Shown: positions 17,909 through 27,181, counted from the first letter of the stretch. The stretch: DNA of 64,000 nucleotides from Gemmatimonadota bacterium (GCA_021295815.1 JAGWBQ010000007.1:62001-126000), one strand, 5' to 3'. Notes: generated by a model from the sequence alone, not told the origin. Made by a program: numbers and translations.

Positions 17909-19801
17909 ATGAGAATCAGCTATCTGGATGGCCCGAGGCTGCGTCGCACCCTCCTGGCTGCCAGCGCTCACGCTCAGGAGAGCCGCCGCGAGCTCAATCG
18001 GATCAACGTCTTCCCGGTACCCGACGGCGACACCGGCACCAACCTCGCCCTCACCCTTCGTTCGGTCGAGGCTCATCTGCGCCGCTTCGCATCCCCGTCG
18101 GTGTCGGATGTGGCTCGCCGGGCGGCCGAGGGAGCGGTCATCGGCGCCCGCGGCAACTGCGGGATGATGCTCGCGCACTTCCTCAACGGCTTCGCCGCTT
18201 CCCTCGAGGGCGACGAACGGGCGCAGGCCCTCAAGGTAGCGCACGCTCTCAAGCGAGGGTCGGCCAACCTCTACGCGGCGCTCGACAAACCGGTCGAAGG
18301 CACCATGCTCACCGTGGTGCGCGAGGCTGCGGAGGTCGCGGTCGCTTCGCGGGCGGAGGATATCGCCGACCTTATGGAGGAGGTGCTCGCCGAGGCGAGG
18401 GCGTCTCTGGCAAGGACTCCCGATCTCCTGCCGGTGCTTAAGAAGGCCGGTGTCGTGGACGCCGGAGCCACGGGCCTGGTCAGGCTCCTCGAAGGAGCGG
18501 TCGGGTTCATCGACGGAAGCGTGGAGGCCGCCGTCGGTTCGGGCGCCGGCCGGGCGTTCGGGCCGGAAGAGGAGAGCGCCGCGGTCGCGGATGCGCTTCC
18601 GGAACAGACCGGCGCGGCGGCCGTCGAGTATCCGTCCGACAGCGAGCGTTACCGGTACTGCACGGAAGGGATGGTGCGCGGCGCCGGGTTGCCTTCCGAG
18701 CGCGATGTCCGGGATGTTCTGCGTGCCATGGGCGACTCGATTATGGTGATCCGCGCGGGCTCGGTGCTCAAGGTTCACATACACTCCGACGACCCTGAAG
18801 GAATCTTCGGTTACCTCGGCAAGCTGGGCGACCTCGTCACCCGCAAGGCGGAGGACATGCACCTTCAGCACGCCACCGTCCGCGCCGCCGGCGGGCACGG
18901 GACGGGGCTCGCCCGCCGCCCTGTGGCGGTGGTGACCGACACCGCCGCCGATCTGCCGCCCGAGGTGATCTCGGCGCACGGCATCCATGTGACGCCGCTG
19001 CTGCTCATCGGTTCCGACAGGACCTACCGGGACGGCATCGACCTCACCTCGGAAGAGTTCCACCTGCGACTGGCGGAAGAGACCGGAAGGCTCCCGACCA
19101 CCAGCCAGCCCACCCCGGGAGACTTCAGAACCATCCTCGCACAGGCGGCCGAGGACGGCGAGACCGTCATCGCGGTCTTGCTCGGCTCGACGCTCTCGGG
19201 AACGATGCAGTCGGCCTTAGCGGCCGCCGATCTCCTGGACACGCCGGTTCTGGTGGCCGATTCGCTCGGCGCGAGCCTGCTGGAGGGGTTGATGGTGCTG
19301 CGCGCATGCGAGTGCGCCGAAGCCGGGTGGAAGCCTCGCGAGATCGTGCGCGAGGTCGAGGAGGTGCGCACCAGCTCCGGGATAATTCTCTACGTCGAGA
19401 CGCTCAGGCGGCTGGTGGCGTCGGGTCGGGTCAGCCCTCACCAGGCGCGTATCGCCGGCCTGCTGGGTCTGAAGCCGATAGTCGAGATCGACCGGGACGG
19501 CAAGGTCGCGTCGGCCGGCCGGGGCATCGGGAGACGCCACGCCCGTTCGCAGATGTTCAGGATCCTGTCGAAGCGGCTGGCAGGCAGGGGCCAGAAGCGG
19601 GTCCGGTTCGGCGTGGTCCACGTGGGGGTGCCGGAAGTGATCTCCGAGGTGACCCGCGAGATCCGCGAACGGTACGGCGAGGACACCGAGGTTCTGGCGT
19701 CGCCGGCTACGCCTACGCTCTCGACACATGTCGGTCTCGGGGCCTGGGGCATCGCCTGGTCGGTGGACGACGGTCCGCCACCGCTCCGCGACGCGGTTTG
19801 A
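17909..19801 (+). CDS. DAK2 (FakA-like) and DegV (FakB-like) fusion
   Basis: A single 630-residue protein joining two functions that are separate in Firmicutes fatty-acid kinase. Residues 1-200 are a DAK2/DhaL kinase domain: FPVPDGDTGTNLALTLRSVE carries the metal-binding aspartates and GARGNCGMMLAHFLNGF the second ATP-site loop. A middle segment resembling the FakA linker is at 240-320 (YCTEGMVRG, VHIHSDDPEG). Residues 335-620 are a DegV/EDD lipid-binding domain (VAVVTDTAADLPPEV, TTSQPTPGDF, VVADSLGASLLEGL). By analogy it would bind and phosphorylate fatty acids. GTG 17903 is an alternative start two codons upstream. Confidence 0.88.
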   Translation: MRISYLDGPRLRRTLLAASAHAQESRRELNRINVFPVPDGDTGTNLALTLRSVEAHLRRFASPSVSDVARRAAEGAVIGARGNCGMMLAHFLNGFAASLEGDERAQALKVAHALKRGSANLYAALDKPVEGTMLTVVREAAEVAVASRAEDIADLMEEVLAEARASLARTPDLLPVLKKAGVVDAGATGLVRLLEGAVGFIDGSVEAAVGSGAGRAFGPEEESAAVADALPEQTGAAAVEYPSDSERYRYCTEGMVRGAGLPSERDVRDVLRAMGDSIMVIRAGSVLKVHIHSDDPEGIFGYLGKLGDLVTRKAEDMHLQHATVRAAGGHGTGLARRPVAVVTDTAADLPPEVISAHGIHVTPLLLIGSDRTYRDGIDLTSEEFHLRLAEETGRLPTTSQPTPGDFRTILAQAAEDGETVIAVLLGSTLSGTMQSALAAADLLDTPVLVADSLGASLLEGLMVLRACECAEAGWKPREIVREVEEVRTSSGIILYVETLRRLVASGRVSPHQARIAGLLGLKPIVEIDRDGKVASAGRGIGRRHARSQMFRILSKRLAGRGQKRVRFGVVHVGVPEVISEVTREIRERYGEDTEVLASPATPTLSTHVGLGAWGIAWSVDDGPPPLRDAV

Positions 19802-19855
19802 CGGTCCCGGACCGCCCGTCGCGGCATTCGGATGGCGCCACCTCCGCCGTCGGCG

Positions 19856-20320
19856 CTAAAGCCGCAGCCGTCTTTCCACCAACAAGGCGCGAGCGGCCTT
19901 CTGCGCCGCGCTCGCCCGGATCGGCTCGGCGATCACCAGCGCCGGCTCTCCCGACGAGGGCAGGTGGAGCGCCAGCTTGTCGGTTCCCACCGGTTCGGCG
20001 AAGGTCACGGCGGTGCCGTCCTCCAATACGCAAACGGCTTCGCCGGGGAGCGTGAGGCCGGTCACCATCCTACCGTACTCCGCCCATGCCTCGAGAGGGT
20101 CCGTTCCTTCGGTGGCGATGCGGGGCAGGAGCTTTTCCCGGTAACTGACCGACGCCTTCCGGTACCCGTCGGGATTCGCGGTCTTGAGCGTGCGCAGGTT
20201 CTCGCGCTGGAGAGGTCTGGGGTCGGGGGCTCCGGTCTCCTCGAGCCGCGCCTCGAGCAGGCGGGTGGCTTCGGCCGCGGGATCGGCCGGAACGGCGGAG
20301 GACGCTTCGTCCGTCGTCAC
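19856..20320 (-). CDS. Conserved hypothetical protein downstream of rho
   Basis: A 154-residue, acidic protein with no signal peptide or membrane segment. The first half is helical (AAEATRLLEARLEETG, RPLQRENLRTLKTANPDGYR). The second half looks like beta strands (GEAVCVLEDGTAVTFAEPVG). It begins 31 bases after rho on the same strand and is probably co-transcribed with it. I do not recognise the family. Codon use and the ATG support a real gene. Confidence 0.65.
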   Translation of the reverse strand: MTTDEASSAVPADPAAEATRLLEARLEETGAPDPRPLQRENLRTLKTANPDGYRKASVSYREKLLPRIATEGTDPLEAWAEYGRMVTGLTLPGEAVCVLEDGTAVTFAEPVGTDKLALHLPSSGEPALVIAEPIRASAAQKAARALLVERRLRL

Positions 20321-20351
20321 GGTCAGGTGTCTCCCGCCGCCCGGCGCACCG

Positions 20352-21806
20352 TCAGTAACCTCGCGCCATGACGTCGAGGAATTCCGCGTTGGTCGCGGTA
20401 TTCGACATGTGCTCGGTGAGGAACGGGATCGCTTCCTCGTTGGGCATGGTCGCCAGGAAGTTGCGCAGAATGTGCACTCGGTCGAGCTCGGTTCCGCTAA
20501 GAAGCAGCTCCTCGCGGCGGGTTCCGCTCTTGGCGAGATCGATGGCCGGGAATATCCGGCGATCGGCCGAGGACCGGTCGAGGACGAGCTCCATGTTGCC
20601 GGTTCCCTTGAACTCTTCGAAGATCAGGTCGTCCATTCGGCTGCCTGTGTCCACGAGCGCGGTGGCCACTATGGTGATCGAGCCGCCGTCCTCCAGGTCG
20701 CGCGCGGCGCCGAAGAAGCGTTTCGGGCGCTCGAGCGCCCTGGCGTCCATCCCGCCGCTCATGATGCGGCCCGACTGGGGAAGGATGGCGTTGTGGGCTC
20801 TGGCCAGACGGGTAAGCGAGTCGAGCAGGATCACCACGTCCCGCCTGGCCTCGGCGAGGCGGCAGGCCTTGTTGTAGACGACGTCGGCAACCTGAACGTG
20901 ACGCAGCGGGGGGCTGTCGAAAGTGGAGGCGATCACCTCGCCCTTCACCTTCTCCTTCATCTCGGTCACCTCCTCGGGCCGCTCGTCGATGAGCATCACG
21001 ATGAGGTGCACGCCGGGATGGTTGTGAGCCACGGCCTGGGCCATCCCGCGCAGAATCGTGGTCTTTCCGGCCTTCGGCGGCGAGACGATGAGACCGCGCT
21101 GACCCCGTCCTACCGGAGCGAGCAGGTTGACCATGCGCATGGCGACGCTTCCGCCCGGCACCTCGAGGTCGATCCGGCGATCGGGGTAGCGGGCGCGCAG
21201 GCTCTCGAAGTGGGGGCGATCGTCAGCGCTTCCCGCCGGTCGCCCGTTGACCGTGACGATGCTGGACAGGCGCCGATCGCGATTGCCCGAGGTGCGCCGG
21301 GCGACGGTGCCGACGAGCGTGTCGCCGCGTCTGAGCGCGTGGCTCCGGATCAGCCCCCTGCTGACGTAGATGTCGTCGTTGCCCGAGGCGTAGCTCAGTT
21401 CCGGATCTCGCAGAAATCCATACCCTTCGGGCAGAATCTCCAGCACCCCCCGTCGCAAGGGACCGATATCGGTGACGCCCGACGATGCGGCGGTGGCGGA
21501 TGCGCGACGGATTTGATCGACGAGGGCGGGCTTGGACAGCCCGACCGCACCCCGTACCCCGAGCTTCTCAGCGATCCGGTGCAGTTCTCCGACCGACTTG
21601 CGTATCAGTTCGGCCCGTTCCAATGCTTGTGATTGCAAGGGTTGGACAAGGTTGGGTCCGTATCTTCCGGGAACCGGCGCCCCAGGGCGGCGTAGCAGGC
21701 CCGGGCAGGCTAACTCCGGAAGGGGGACGACCCAGGAATGGCCAGGCACATCCGTACCGGCGCGGGGACCGATCAGCGTGGCGTCAGACACTTGGTAGGA
21801 TACCAT
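20352..21806 (-). CDS. rho: Transcription termination factor Rho
   Basis: An RNA-dependent ATPase helicase acting as a hexamer. The RNA-binding domain is visible as GVLEILPEGYGFLR, then the Q-loop region DRPHFESLRARYPDRR. The Walker A is PPKAGKTT, the Walker B VVILLDSLTRLARA, and the C-terminal block SSADRRIFPAIDLAKSGTRREELLL is complete. The start is uncertain. The first ATG (21806) gives about 60 extra residues unlike Rho that overlap the divergent gene at 21738. In-frame TTG codons at 21638 and 21623, just before the helical N-terminal domain (ERAELIRKSVGELH), are better by homology but lack a clear ribosome site. Confidence 0.95.
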   Translation of the reverse strand: MVSYQVSDATLIGPRAGTDVPGHSWVVPLPELACPGLLRRPGAPVPGRYGPNLVQPLQSQALERAELIRKSVGELHRIAEKLGVRGAVGLSKPALVDQIRRASATAASSGVTDIGPLRRGVLEILPEGYGFLRDPELSYASGNDDIYVSRGLIRSHALRRGDTLVGTVARRTSGNRDRRLSSIVTVNGRPAGSADDRPHFESLRARYPDRRIDLEVPGGSVAMRMVNLLAPVGRGQRGLIVSPPKAGKTTILRGMAQAVAHNHPGVHLIVMLIDERPEEVTEMKEKVKGEVIASTFDSPPLRHVQVADVVYNKACRLAEARRDVVILLDSLTRLARAHNAILPQSGRIMSGGMDARALERPKRFFGAARDLEDGGSITIVATALVDTGSRMDDLIFEEFKGTGNMELVLDRSSADRRIFPAIDLAKSGTRREELLLSGTELDRVHILRNFLATMPNEEAIPFLTEHMSNTATNAEFLDVMARGY

Positions 21807-22082
21807 CCCGACTGGCTCCGAAAGATAAAGATAGCGCGTCGCGTCGCTTCGGGGCGCAGGTCGCTCAGGACCCTCCTGGTGAACCGGGAGTCCCCGAAGA
21901 CTCCTCCGCCGGAAAGGGTGCGCACGCTGATTCAGGCGGGCGATGCCCCGCCTATCGAACTCTGGCTGAAGGATCCGGCTGCGACGGTGCGAAGCATCCG
22001 GCTGACCTGCAGGCTGCCTGACGGAGACGAGGAGGTGGAGTACGTGGTGGAATGCGCGGGCGGAGGGGCGAAGGGCCGATGA
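21738..22082 (+). CDS. Small conserved hypothetical protein
   Basis: A 114-residue protein rich in Arg and Lys. The part from about residue 20 (YHPDWLRKIKIARRVASGRR) looks conserved and the end is a small strand-rich domain. Its stop overlaps the next start as ATGA (22079-22082), which supports a translated gene. The N-terminal 20 residues overlap the antisense N-terminal extension of rho, so one of the two starts must be wrong. No function is recognised. Confidence 0.55.
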   Translation: MARHIRTGAGTDQRGVRHLVGYHPDWLRKIKIARRVASGRRSLRTLLVNRESPKTPPPERVRTLIQAGDAPPIELWLKDPAATVRSIRLTCRLPDGDEEVEYVVECAGGGAKGR

Positions 22083-23329
22083 CGAAATCCTCGGCGTGGA
22101 GGGTCGTTCAGACCGGCTCCGCGATCGTCACCTACGCCCTCTTTCTGACGAGCGTCTTCATCCCGGCTGCGGTCCCGTCGATCCTGCACCCCGTGCCGCT
22201 CTTCCTTGCGCTCGCCGCCACCATGCACCCCTTCCGCGGCGAAAAAGGGCACTCGTGGCTGCTCGGCGTCGCCGGCGTCATCACGTTCGTCACCCTGCTG
22301 GCCACCACCGGCACGTTGCTCACCCCGTTCGTGCTGGCTCTGGTGCTGGCCTACGTGCTCGATCCGCTGGTGGACCGGCTCGAGGATCGTCGCGTGCCGC
22401 GCTCGGTCGCCATAGTGGTGCTGATGCTGCCCGCCACCGGCCTGCTGGCTCTGGTGCTGGCGGTGTTGCTGCCCTCCGCCATCCGTCAGCTCGGGGGAGT
22501 GCTGCAGGACATACCGGCGCTGATCGACCACCTGAGGACGGGAGCTGCCGCCCTCCTCGCCCGCGATCTGCCCCTGATCGACGAAAGCGCCCTCCTCGCC
22601 CGGCTGGAAGCCGTCGACGGCGACGCGGTCACCGCCTTCCTCTCGGAGCGGCAGGAGGATCTGCTCCGGTGGCTGTGGACCGGCGTTCTCGGTCTGGGAC
22701 GCGGCCTGGGCACGTTGTTCACCCTCGTCGGTTTCGCAGCTCTGACCCCGGTCCTCACCTACTACACCCTGCGGGACTGGGATCGGATCACCGAGGCTGC
22801 GGCCAACCTCTTCCCGGCCGACCGCCGCGGTCCGGCGCTAGAGTTCGCCAAGGACTGCGACCGCATAATCTCGCGCTACATGAGGGCGCAGATACTAGTG
22901 GCGACCATCATGGGAACGCTCACCGGGGGGCTGCTCGCAGTGTTCGGCTTCCCTTACGCGGCGACCCTAGGTCTGGTGGTCGGTGTATTTTCGCTGGTTC
23001 CGTACCTTGGAATGATCCTGGGCCTGCTGCCGGCGGTCATCATCGCGCTCACGACCGATTCGGCGGGAACCTCGCTTCTGATCGTGGCCGGCGTCTACGG
23101 GGGAACCCAGCTGCTGGAAAGCGCGGTAATAGGGCCTCGCATCGCGAGCGAGTCGGTAGGGCTGCACCCGGTCTGGGTCGTGCTGGCCCTATCCGTCGGC
23201 GGGTTCTTTTTCGGCTTCGCGGGTCTGCTTCTGGCGGTGCCCGCGGCAGCCGTGACGAGACTGGTGCTGGTCAGGGCTCTTCAACGTTACCAGGGGACCA
23301 GGCTCTACCAGGGCGCATCCGGGGATTAG
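22079..23329 (+). CDS. AI-2E family (TqsA/YdiK/PerM) membrane transporter
   Basis: A polytopic inner-membrane protein of 416 residues. The family landmarks are an N-terminal pair of helices, the third helix LTPFVLALVLAYVLDPLVDRLE and the hydrophilic middle domain with IPALIDHLRTG. The C-terminal half has YYTLRDWDRI, FGFPYAATLGLVVGVFSLVPYLG and GPRIASESVGLHPVWVVLAL. Members export small molecules or move Na+/H+; the substrate here cannot be told. The start overlaps the upstream stop (ATGA) and the stop is two bases before the next start, so it sits inside an operon. Confidence 0.9.
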   Translation: MTKSSAWRVVQTGSAIVTYALFLTSVFIPAAVPSILHPVPLFLALAATMHPFRGEKGHSWLLGVAGVITFVTLLATTGTLLTPFVLALVLAYVLDPLVDRLEDRRVPRSVAIVVLMLPATGLLALVLAVLLPSAIRQLGGVLQDIPALIDHLRTGAAALLARDLPLIDESALLARLEAVDGDAVTAFLSERQEDLLRWLWTGVLGLGRGLGTLFTLVGFAALTPVLTYYTLRDWDRITEAAANLFPADRRGPALEFAKDCDRIISRYMRAQILVATIMGTLTGGLLAVFGFPYAATLGLVVGVFSLVPYLGMILGLLPAVIIALTTDSAGTSLLIVAGVYGGTQLLESAVIGPRIASESVGLHPVWVVLALSVGGFFFGFAGLLLAVPAAAVTRLVLVRALQRYQGTRLYQGASGD

Positions 23330-23331
23330 GG

Positions 23332-24351
23332 TTGACGGAAGAGCTGCGGGACATCACCATCGTCGGAGGAGGCCCCACCGGTCTCTTCGGCGCCTTCTAC
23401 GCCGGGATGCGCGGCGTCTCCTGCAGGATAATCGACTCGCTTCCGGAGCTGGGCGGGCAGCTGACCGCTCTCTATCCCGAGAAGTACATCTTCGATGTGG
23501 GCGGTTTCACGAAGATTCTGGCCAAGGACCTGGCCTCCGCGCTCATCGAACAGGGCCTTCAGTTCGGGGCCGAGGTCGTGCTCGACAGCCGCCTGGAAGC
23601 GCTGGAGCTGGGCGAGGACGGAACGCTCACCGTGCGCACCGAAGACCGGGCCTTCCCCGGAAGGGCGGTGATCGTCGCCGGCGGCAAGGGCGCGTTCATT
23701 CCCACCCGTCTGAAGTGCCCGGGCTACGACGAGTTCGAAGGGCGGGGCATAGCCTTCGGCGTACGCGACAAGGAGGTGTACCGGGACCGCAAGGTGGTGG
23801 TCGTCGGCGGCGGCGACACCGCCATGGATTTCGTTCTCATGCTCAAGGACGTGGCCGCGTCGCTCACCCTCGTCCATCGCCGTGACGGCTGGCGCGGCTT
23901 CTCCGCCTCGGTGCGGGAGATGGAGGAAGCCGAGGCAAGAGGCGAAATCGAGGTGAGGACCTTCCACGAACTCCGCTCCATCGAGGGAAACGGAAGTCTG
24001 GAGAGAATCACGATCTTCGACAACCGCAAGGGCAGGGAAGGTCCGGACATAGTGCTTGAAGCCGACGCGATGCTCTCCTGCCTGGGCTTCAAGCCGGACT
24101 TGGGACCGATCAAGGAGTGGGGTCTCGAGGTGAAGAAAAACCGGATCGTGGTGGACCAGCTCATGAAGACGAACCGTGCCGGGGTCTTCGCGGCCGGCGA
24201 CCTGGTCGGCTATCCCGGCAAGGTGGACCTGATAGTCGCGGGTTTTTCGGAGGTAGCGATCGCGGTGAACGGCGCGGTCCGGCATCTCGACCCCAAGGCG
24301 CCGTCGAAGGCGGGGCACTCCACCCATCTGAAGGTTTTCAAGGACAAATAG
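23332..24351 (+). CDS. Ferredoxin--NADP reductase type 2 (thioredoxin-reductase-like flavoprotein)
   Basis: A 339-residue FAD/NAD(P) flavoprotein. The FAD-binding IVGGGPTGLFGAFYAG and the second nucleotide loop VVVGGGDTAMDF are both present. Also present are the family traits PELGGQLTALYPEKYIFDV and the terminal AAGDLVGYPGKVDLIVAGFSE. There is no CxxC pair, which separates it from thioredoxin reductase. It would move electrons between NADPH and ferredoxin or flavodoxin. The start is TTG at 23332, two bases after the upstream stop; no ATG lies in a sensible place. No ferredoxin gene is close by. Confidence 0.9.
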   Translation: MTEELRDITIVGGGPTGLFGAFYAGMRGVSCRIIDSLPELGGQLTALYPEKYIFDVGGFTKILAKDLASALIEQGLQFGAEVVLDSRLEALELGEDGTLTVRTEDRAFPGRAVIVAGGKGAFIPTRLKCPGYDEFEGRGIAFGVRDKEVYRDRKVVVVGGGDTAMDFVLMLKDVAASLTLVHRRDGWRGFSASVREMEEAEARGEIEVRTFHELRSIEGNGSLERITIFDNRKGREGPDIVLEADAMLSCLGFKPDLGPIKEWGLEVKKNRIVVDQLMKTNRAGVFAAGDLVGYPGKVDLIVAGFSEVAIAVNGAVRHLDPKAPSKAGHSTHLKVFKDK

Positions 24352-24431
24352 AGCGAGATCACCACGCGGGGCGGCAGCTCCGCAACAGCCGCGGCCACGA
24401 GCCGATGAACCCGCGAAGGGTATACGAAGCG

Positions 24432-25421
24432 ATGAGTGAAAACGGTGCGAAGAGGGAGAAGGTCGTGATCATCGGATCGGGCCCTGCCGCCTGGACCGCC
24501 GCCATCTATGCGGCCAGGGCGATGCTGGAGCCCTTCGTGCTCGAAGGCGCCGGCAGCCGGACCATGATCCCCGGTGGGCAGCTCATGTTCACCACCGAGG
24601 TCGAGAACTACCCCGGCTTCAAGGAGGGCGTGACCGGCCCGGAGCTCATGGGGGAGATGCGCGAGCAGGCTCTGCGTTTCGGAACCCGCGCCGAGTGGGA
24701 GGACGTGGTAGGAGTGGACTTCGCGGAATGGCCCTTCAGGCTCCGTACGAGCGGGGGCGGCGAGGTGCTGGCCGACTCGGCGATCGTCGCGACCGGGGCC
24801 AACGCCAGGTGGATCGGACTCGCCAACGAGGAACGGCTTGCGCAGTCGGGCGGCGGGGTCAGCGCGTGCGCGGTGTGCGACGGTGCGCTGCCCGCCTTCC
24901 GGGATCAGGTGGTGGCAGTGGTGGGAGGAGGTGATTCCGCGATGGAGGATGCGCTCTACCTGACAAAATTCGCCAGGGAGGTCGTCATCGTTCATCGCCG
25001 GGACGAGCTTCGGGCCTCCAGGATCATGGCCGAAAGAGCTCTGGCGCACGATCTGATTCGATTCGAATGGAACACCGTGGTGACCGATGTTCTGGGCGAG
25101 GAGACCATTGCCGGGCTGCGCCTGCGCGACACCGAGAGCGAAGAGGAGCGCGAGCTTGCGGTCGGCGGACTCTTCGTCGCGATCGGCCACACGCCGAACA
25201 CCGGATTCCTCGAGGGCGCGCTCGCTCTACGGGAGAACGGGTACGTCGAAACGCCGGAGCCGTGGCGAACCGCGACCTCGGTGCCGGGCGTATTCGCCGC
25301 CGGCGACGTCATGGACGACCATTTCCGCCAAGCGGTCACCGCCGCAGGGACCGGCTGCATGGCGGCGCTCGAGGCCGAACGCTGGCTGGCCGCGAGGGAA
25401 CCCCAATCGAGGAAACTATGA
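24432..25421 (+). CDS. trxB: Thioredoxin-disulfide reductase
   Basis: Reduces thioredoxin with NADPH in the cytoplasm. It contains the FAD loop VVIIGSGPAAWTAAIYAARA, PGGQLMFTTEVENYPGF, the redox pair CAVC at C146/C149 and the NADPH loop VAVVGGGDSAMEDALYLTKFA. The terminal block AAGDVMDDHFRQAVTAAGTG is also typical. Length (329) is normal. ATG 24432 is used; ATG 24405 would add nine residues. The stop overlaps the next start (ATGA at 25418-25421). It directly follows a ferredoxin-reductase-like paralogue lacking the Cys pair. Confidence 0.93.
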   Translation: MSENGAKREKVVIIGSGPAAWTAAIYAARAMLEPFVLEGAGSRTMIPGGQLMFTTEVENYPGFKEGVTGPELMGEMREQALRFGTRAEWEDVVGVDFAEWPFRLRTSGGGEVLADSAIVATGANARWIGLANEERLAQSGGGVSACAVCDGALPAFRDQVVAVVGGGDSAMEDALYLTKFAREVVIVHRRDELRASRIMAERALAHDLIRFEWNTVVTDVLGEETIAGLRLRDTESEEERELAVGGLFVAIGHTPNTGFLEGALALRENGYVETPEPWRTATSVPGVFAAGDVMDDHFRQAVTAAGTGCMAALEAERWLAAREPQSRKL

Positions 25422-26212
25422 ACAACCCCGACCGGCGCGGACCTGCGCCCACCTTCGCCCTCTTCTTTCTTCTGGCGACGATCGTCGCACCCCGACAGAG
25501 TCGGGCGCAGGAGGTCGTCGAAAACGACGTCGCGGCCTGGCCGCCCGTGGCCACCTTCTCCATCGTCGGCTACGACCCTGCCACCGGGGAAGCGGGTGTG
25601 GCCGTCCAGTCCCGGGTATTCTCGGTCGGGAACGGCGTCATCTGGGGCGAGGCGGGCGTGGGAGTCGTGGCAACCCAGGCGATCGTCGACGTCAGCTACG
25701 GTCCCCAGGCCTTGGAGCTGCTCCGGTCGGGAATGACCCCCGCCGAGGCCGTCGAACGAATACTCGCCGACGATCCGGACCCGGATCCGGTTCGCTGGAC
25801 CAAGGAGGGTCGCCAGTTCTCGATCATGAGCGCCGACGGCGACGTCGCCACCCACACCGGGCCGCGCGCGAGCTCATGGGCGGGCCACCGCATCGGCAGA
25901 CACTGCTCGGCTCAAGGTAACATTCTGACGGGTTCCGCCGTGGTAGACGACATGGTCGCGGCTTTCGAGGAAACCGAGGGTCATCTCTCGCTCCGTCTCC
26001 AGGCCGCTCTCGAGGCCGGGCAGGCGGCCGGTGGCGACACCCGCGGCATGCAGTCAGCCGCGATGCTCGTCGTCAAGGAGGACGGCGGCGTCTGGCTCAA
26101 CAACGACGTGGTGCTCAGGCTTCAGGTCGACGACCACGAAGCACCCATCGCCGAGCTGCGCAGACTCGTCGAAATGGCGGCGGCGCAGCGGGAACGGAGG
26201 CGGGGTCGGTGA
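25418..26212 (+). CDS. Secreted DUF1028 protein
   Basis: A 264-residue protein with an N-terminal signal peptide (hydrophobic FALFFLLATIVAPRQSRAQ). It then has the DUF1028 hallmark TFSIVGYDPATGEAGVAVQS, in which the N-terminal strand resembles Ntn-hydrolases. Also typical are GEAGVGVVATQAIVDVSYG, ILTGSAVVDDM and the end ADDDP/WLNNDVVLRLQVDDH. The enzymatic activity of the family is not established. It is translated by overlap from both sides (ATGA upstream, GTGA downstream), so it belongs to the run of genes from 21738 to 26928. Confidence 0.87.
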   Translation: MNNPDRRGPAPTFALFFLLATIVAPRQSRAQEVVENDVAAWPPVATFSIVGYDPATGEAGVAVQSRVFSVGNGVIWGEAGVGVVATQAIVDVSYGPQALELLRSGMTPAEAVERILADDPDPDPVRWTKEGRQFSIMSADGDVATHTGPRASSWAGHRIGRHCSAQGNILTGSAVVDDMVAAFEETEGHLSLRLQAALEAGQAAGGDTRGMQSAAMLVVKEDGGVWLNNDVVLRLQVDDHEAPIAELRRLVEMAAAQRERRRGR

Positions 26213-26928
26213 GCGCCGTCCCCTCCCTTGCCGGCAAGGCCGCGCTGGTCACCGGAGGAACTCGTGGCATCGGCTACGCCATCGCCGACAAACTCGCGGA
26301 GGCGGGGGCCCGGGTGGCGGTGGGCGGACGCAGCCCTGGAACGGCCCGCTCGGCGGCCGAGCGTATGGGGCGGGGGACGGTGGCGCTGGTCGCCGACCTC
26401 GCCCGGGCGGCTGAGTGCGACCGGCTCGTGGAAGAAGCGGCGGACGCTTTGGGCCGACTCGACATTCTGGTGAACAACGCCGGCGTGGGCCACTTCAAAC
26501 CGGTGAGCGAGCTCTCCGCCGAGGAGTGGAACGCCCAGATCGACCTCAACCTGAGCGGTGTCTTCCACACCTCCAAGGCCGCCCTTCCTCACCTCGGCGC
26601 AAGCGGCGACGGACACATCGTCAACATCGGCTCGCTCGCGGGCCGGCACGCGTTCGCGGGCGGAACCGCCTACAACGCCAGCAAGTTCGGCCTGACGGGG
26701 CTCACCGAGGCGATGATGATGGACGTGCGCTACGACGGCGTGCGCGTCAGCATCGTCATGCCCGGGAGCGTAGCGACCGAGTTCGGAGGACGCCCGCCCG
26801 GAGCGGGTGCCGACTGGCGCCTCACCGCCGCCGACTGCGCGGACGCCGTGCTCCACATCGTCGGCTACCCGCATCAGGCGCACGCCAGCCGGATCGAGCT
26901 GCGGCCGAGCGCGCCGAGACGGAGGTAG
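26209..26928 (+). CDS. Short-chain dehydrogenase/reductase
   Basis: A 239-residue NAD(P)-dependent oxidoreductase of the classical SDR type. The cofactor motif GGTRGIGYAIA and NNAGVG are present. The catalytic serine follows in NIGSLAGRHAF and the YNASK motif supplies Tyr and Lys. Substrate unknown; FabG-like 3-oxoacyl reductases are the nearest general comparison. GTG start overlapping the preceding stop (GTGA). It is the last gene of the overlapping set; 253 bases with no recognised feature follow before fumC. Confidence 0.9.
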   Translation: MSAVPSLAGKAALVTGGTRGIGYAIADKLAEAGARVAVGGRSPGTARSAAERMGRGTVALVADLARAAECDRLVEEAADALGRLDILVNNAGVGHFKPVSELSAEEWNAQIDLNLSGVFHTSKAALPHLGASGDGHIVNIGSLAGRHAFAGGTAYNASKFGLTGLTEAMMMDVRYDGVRVSIVMPGSVATEFGGRPPGAGADWRLTAADCADAVLHIVGYPHQAHASRIELRPSAPRRR

Positions 26929-27181
26929 GGGCGGCCATGACGATTGCGATTCAGGACGCTGTCGCTTCCCTCTTCCAGATCGCGGTCGAGGGCCTCTGAT
27001 TATCCGAACTCGGGGACCGCGACACCCGCCGACGGGGTATCCTTCCACCCCCGTACCGCCATCAAGGGCGACCTGCGGCCGCTACCGCCGCGGCAGCCGG
27101 CGACCATCCGCCTAGCCGCGCCCGCGACCGCCGGGGACCGGAAGATCCCTCGAACGCCTGACCGGCACCACCAATCGAAAG

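Noticed and set aside
22096-23331. Long open frame giving a 751-residue version of the ferredoxin-reductase gene
   Set aside because: The first 410 residues are Arg/Pro/Gly-rich shadow of the AI-2E gene; homology begins only at the TTG 23332.
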